Origin: Kosakonia sp. SMBL-WEM22
GTDB lineage: Bacteria; Pseudomonadota; Gammaproteobacteria; Enterobacterales; Enterobacteriaceae
Direction of reading: 5' to 3'
DNA: 64,000 nucleotides
Assembly: GCF_014490785.1 (NCBI RefSeq)
Contig: NZ_CP051488.1
Span: 4,216,001 to 4,280,000 of the forward strand
Part shown: positions 61,209 to 64,000 of the stretch, one piece after another
How the letters are laid out: each line of letters opens with the position of its first letter
Position numbering within the stretch: the stretch's first letter is position 1
Position numbers and translations under genes: made by a program
The notes under the pieces: generated by a model
Database searches by the model: none
What the model saw: only the letters and a program-made list of their open reading frames with translations
What the model was told of the DNA's origin: nothing

Positions 61209-63035
61209 TCAAAGTGCAATCTCGATACGGTTTTTCTGCCCCGGTTGATGGATCACCAGCGCGTTATTATTGATAAGCAGTTCCGGTAACAGCGGGTTAA
61301 ATGCCAGTTCGCAGGTTGCCGCCTGCACGGCGCACGCCAGCCACTGCTGGCCTGGAGCAATCTCTGTGTGCAGCACGGGAATGGAGGCGCAGGGCGAAAA
61401 CATGATGCTGCTGTTAGGCGGTGTAATTACGCTGTCCGCCTCGCGCGGAACATCAGCAAGCAGGTTGAAAATGCCGCTGACACCATTTTCAGCGACCACA
61501 AGGCTACCGTGCTGCTCAGAGCGATGGGGGGCTTTCAGCACCGCAAAGCCCCCTTCAACGCTGGTCAGCGCGCGGGCGGAATCGATGCGATGAACGCGAA
61601 GATGCCACTCGCCGCAGGGGATGAGCCAGGTGGCGATCTGCACGTCATACCACGGCGACCAGCGGGAGAAGATCGCCTGTTCGCTTATCACCACCTCGTC
61701 GCACTCACGGCGGCCGCGAAAGTAGTTATCCCCTTCGCTCAGCAGCAGCATTGAGTCGCAGGCGGCATGCTTAATGCCATAGCGCCCGCGCTCGATGGTG
61801 AAACCAAAGCGGCTGGAGTAGGCAAATTTGGTGTATTTCGCTTCGGTATTGACGTAGTTGTTCAGCTCCAGCTGTCCGGCGGTCAGCATCCAGACGTGCT
61901 TTGACTCTTCGCTATGCACGATAAGCTGCCCGGCAGGGGCAATTACACGCTGTGCGTCGAGCCGCGGTAGCGGCTGCTCTTCGGCGTGCCAGAAGGGGTG
62001 AGAGGCGGGCAGTGCAATAATTAAGAAGACCTTCAGCGCCCAGTAGGGCGAGCCAGGCGAGTTGTAATCCTCGCACATCGCCAGGTTTGGGTAGGCAAAA
62101 CCAAGAGTCAGAATGCCGTCGCGATCGAAGATGGGCTGTTTGAGCCACCAGCGCAGATGGCGCAGGATCACGCCCTTCACCACGCCCGGCGTGAAGACCG
62201 GCAGATCAGCAAAGGCGACGGCGCTCCAGAAGGCGACCATCGCAAAACGGTAGGTGAGGCTGCGGCCAAACGGTATCGACTCCCCTTCTGCCGCCGACAT
62301 ATAGATAAAGTCCCCGGCAAAGAGGCTGGCGCGATCGCGAATGGTTGCCGCGCGCGTTTCATCCTCTTCACCGTTCAGCGCGGCGTAGATCAAACCGTAA
62401 AAATGAAACGCCATCGAGATGTAGTAATCTTTTGGTCGGCCGGGGCCGTCGGAGTACCAACCATCACCAAGATAGTAGGCATCCATCATCGTAAAGCGGC
62501 GTTCAATTGCCTGCGCATCCCACGGTAAACCGGCGCGTTTGAAGCCCAGTTGCACCATGATGGCGAAGAAGTTCCAGTTGCTGTCGGGCATCTCTGCGTC
62601 GGTGATCTGATTAAGCCAGCGGTAGAGGTTGTCCCTTTCCTGGGCACTGAAGTTCAGCGTCAATTTATCACCCAGCAGCGCCAGCCCGAGACCGTAGGCC
62701 GCCATCTCCACCAGCCGCTGATCGTAGGCCACGGTGTCGCCCCAGTAGCCGCTATCCTGCGGATCGGTGCCGCGCTTGATCGCCGCCAGATATTTCGCGC
62801 TGAAGGTTTCCGCCTCGCCACCCGCCATCAGCGGGAACAGGCCCCACAGCGCGCGGGAGAGCCCCTCCATTTCAGCAATCCCATCGCTGTAGTGGGCGCT
62901 GGTGGCACCGAGGGAGAATTGCGCCGCACCGGCCGGAAACTGTTTATCCAGCGCGTCGAGCATGCTAGTCAGCGCGCTGACCACCTCGTCGCGGGATGAC
63001 AATGGATTTGATTTTTTCTCGTGCGCCGCCTGCAT
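61209..63035 (-). CDS. DUF2264 protein, probable glycoside hydrolase
   Basis: 608 residues, no signal peptide. The first 380 residues form a helical barrel typical of DUF2264 (SRALWGLFPLMAGGE near 60-75, YWGDTVAYDQRLVEMAA, DSNWNFFAIMVQLGFKRAG, WYSDGPGRPKDYYISMAFHFYG), and the last 220 a beta-rich domain. I recall the family being placed in CAZy family GH154 with beta-glucuronidase activity, but this should be checked. Candidate catalytic acids are in the DGPGRPKDYY segment. GGGAGGAGAGG precedes the ATG. First gene of the three-gene operon and divergent from an AraC regulator. It fits breakdown of a glucuronic-acid glycan together with the GH88 enzyme. Confidence 0.85.
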   Translation of the reverse strand: MQAAHEKKSNPLSSRDEVVSALTSMLDALDKQFPAGAAQFSLGATSAHYSDGIAEMEGLSRALWGLFPLMAGGEAETFSAKYLAAIKRGTDPQDSGYWGDTVAYDQRLVEMAAYGLGLALLGDKLTLNFSAQERDNLYRWLNQITDAEMPDSNWNFFAIMVQLGFKRAGLPWDAQAIERRFTMMDAYYLGDGWYSDGPGRPKDYYISMAFHFYGLIYAALNGEEDETRAATIRDRASLFAGDFIYMSAAEGESIPFGRSLTYRFAMVAFWSAVAFADLPVFTPGVVKGVILRHLRWWLKQPIFDRDGILTLGFAYPNLAMCEDYNSPGSPYWALKVFLIIALPASHPFWHAEEQPLPRLDAQRVIAPAGQLIVHSEESKHVWMLTAGQLELNNYVNTEAKYTKFAYSSRFGFTIERGRYGIKHAACDSMLLLSEGDNYFRGRRECDEVVISEQAIFSRWSPWYDVQIATWLIPCGEWHLRVHRIDSARALTSVEGGFAVLKAPHRSEQHGSLVVAENGVSGIFNLLADVPREADSVITPPNSSIMFSPCASIPVLHTEIAPGQQWLACAVQAATCELAFNPLLPELLINNNALVIHQPGQKNRIEIAL

Positions 63036-63200
63036 AACCTCTCCTCCCCTGATGTGTGGCAGAAGAATAGTTAATGAACAGCGCGGTGAAATGTTAGCTC
63101 TGTCACACCGCCGTAACTTCTCTGAACCTGTTATTGAGAAAATTTAAAACCGTGGTTTATAAATGGCTACAGGGAAGTAAAAATTGAGATGGGTTGCACC

Positions 63201-64000
63201 ATGACTTCAGGCTTGCAGACCGAGCGGCTGGAACTGATTACCCTCAACGACGCGATCGTGTCGTTTAGCCGCCTTTACGCCAATACCGTGCGTTACCACC
63301 ACTGGCATCAGTGTCTGGAAGTGCTCTATGTCGAAGAGGGATTCGGCGTGGTGATTGTTGATAACCGCCACTACACCATGCGCCCCGGCAGGCTCTTCTT
63401 CTTTCCGCCCTTTACCCTGCACCGGGTGATGGTGGATGAACAGGCCCAGGATTGTTATCGCCGCACCATCATTCATGTCGATCACCATGTAGTGCTCAAA
63501 CATCTGCGCGATTTTCCGCATAATCACCAGCGCTTACAGCGCCTCTCCTTACGCGGCGGCGCGGCGGTAGTGATGGACGCGGCCGATATTCATCCCCATA
63601 TCGATCATCTGTTTAGCTGTTATGCGAAGCTGGCGGAGAACCGCAGCCTGAACGTCGAGCAGGTCGCTTGCCTGCTGCTCAATCTGTTAAGTATGTTGCC
63701 GGAAGATAATGAGAAATTACCGGAACAGCAGAGCGGGATCGCCACGCCAGTGATGTTCTGGTTACAGGAAAATTACCGGCAGAAGTTTAGCCTGCAACGG
63801 CTCGCCGAGGATCTCGGCAAGTCACGCAGCTATGTCTCGCGCCGCTTCCACTTCGAGACCGGCGAGCCGATCCATCAATATTTAAATACCCTGCGCCTGC
63901 GCAAAGCGTGCGACTCGCTGCTCCACACACCGCTCAGCATCCGCGAGATCGCCCTTGATGTCGGCTTTTCCGATGTGACCTACTTTATCAGCGCCTTTAA
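63201..64000 (+). CDS. AraC-family regulator of the glycosidase operon, cut by window end
   Basis: The frame stays open to base 64000 (about 266 residues seen; C-terminal end missing). N-terminal cupin sugar-sensing domain (YHHWHQCLEVLYVEEGFGVV, RPGRLFFFPPFTLHRV) and C-terminal AraC DNA-binding domain: first helix-turn-helix SLQRLAEDLGKSRSYVSRRFHF, second begins SIREIALDVGFSDVTYFI and is interrupted by the window edge. It is divergent from the DUF2264-MFS-GH88 operon with a 153-base promoter region between, so it is probably its activator. Start is 63201 or the in-frame ATG four codons earlier (63189); GGGAAG at about 63173 suits the earlier one. Confidence 0.88.
   Translation, partial: MTSGLQTERLELITLNDAIVSFSRLYANTVRYHHWHQCLEVLYVEEGFGVVIVDNRHYTMRPGRLFFFPPFTLHRVMVDEQAQDCYRRTIIHVDHHVVLKHLRDFPHNHQRLQRLSLRGGAAVVMDAADIHPHIDHLFSCYAKLAENRSLNVEQVACLLLNLLSMLPEDNEKLPEQQSGIATPVMFWLQENYRQKFSLQRLAEDLGKSRSYVSRRFHFETGEPIHQYLNTLRLRKACDSLLHTPLSIREIALDVGFSDVTYFISAF

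Overview
The window comes from the chromosome of a member of the Enterobacteriaceae. From about 33 kb to 58.6 kb the genes and most of their order match the E. coli yghU/yghZ-yqhA-yghA-exbDB-metC-yghB-yqhCD-dkgA-ygiQ-ftsP-plsC-parC-ygiW-qseBC-mdaB-ygiN region. The budABC/budR locus, a pectinesterase and an aerobactin-type receptor suggest a 2,3-butanediol-fermenting, possibly plant-associated genus of the Enterobacter/Kosakonia/Klebsiella kind. The genus cannot be fixed from the sequence alone. No tRNA, rRNA, insertion sequence, prophage or CRISPR array was seen.

Layout. (1) 1-9.8 kb: the 3' part of a non-ribosomal peptide synthetase (A-T-C-A-T-C-A-T-TE, entered from upstream), then a terminator and an EntD/Sfp-type phosphopantetheinyl transferase. 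(2) 9.8-19.8 kb, minus strand: a tight seven-gene operon. In transcription order it encodes a UbiA-family prenyltransferase, an HMG-CoA-reductase fused to an APH/choline-kinase-like domain, a rifampin-phosphotransferase-like dikinase, a GNAT-like protein, an OleC-like AMP ligase, a CDP-alcohol phosphatidyltransferase and a CDP-archaeol-synthase (CarS) family protein. This is the most unusual part of the window. Its parts fit a route that makes an alcohol, phosphorylates it (perhaps twice), attaches it by a prenyltransferase, activates the lipid with CTP and adds a head group. That order resembles archaeal ether-lipid assembly, but the pathway is an inference. (3) 20.1-31.9 kb: a GPH-family sugar symporter, the budABC operon with divergent budR, a yeaR-yoaG-yeaR-like operon, a periplasmic pectinesterase, a small orphan gene and a Fur-box-preceded iutA-like receptor with no siderophore synthesis genes beside it. 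(4) 32-58.6 kb: mostly conserved core genes with a few inserts, namely a FucR-like regulator, a FliA-promoter chemoreceptor and three orphan genes between yqhA and yghA. (5) 58.7-64 kb: a glycosidase/transport operon (GH88, LacY-type MFS, DUF2264) with a divergent AraC regulator that runs off the end. It sits where E. coli has parE after ygiN.

How genes work together. The phosphopantetheinyl transferase probably primes the peptide synthetase. BudA/B/C carry pyruvate to 2,3-butanediol under BudR. ExbB/ExbD (Fur-controlled) energise TonB receptors such as the IutA-like one. YqhC controls YqhD/DkgA aldehyde reductases. QseBC sits divergent from ygiW over a PmrA/QseB-type box. The last operon looks dedicated to uptake and hydrolysis of an unsaturated uronic-acid-containing oligosaccharide.
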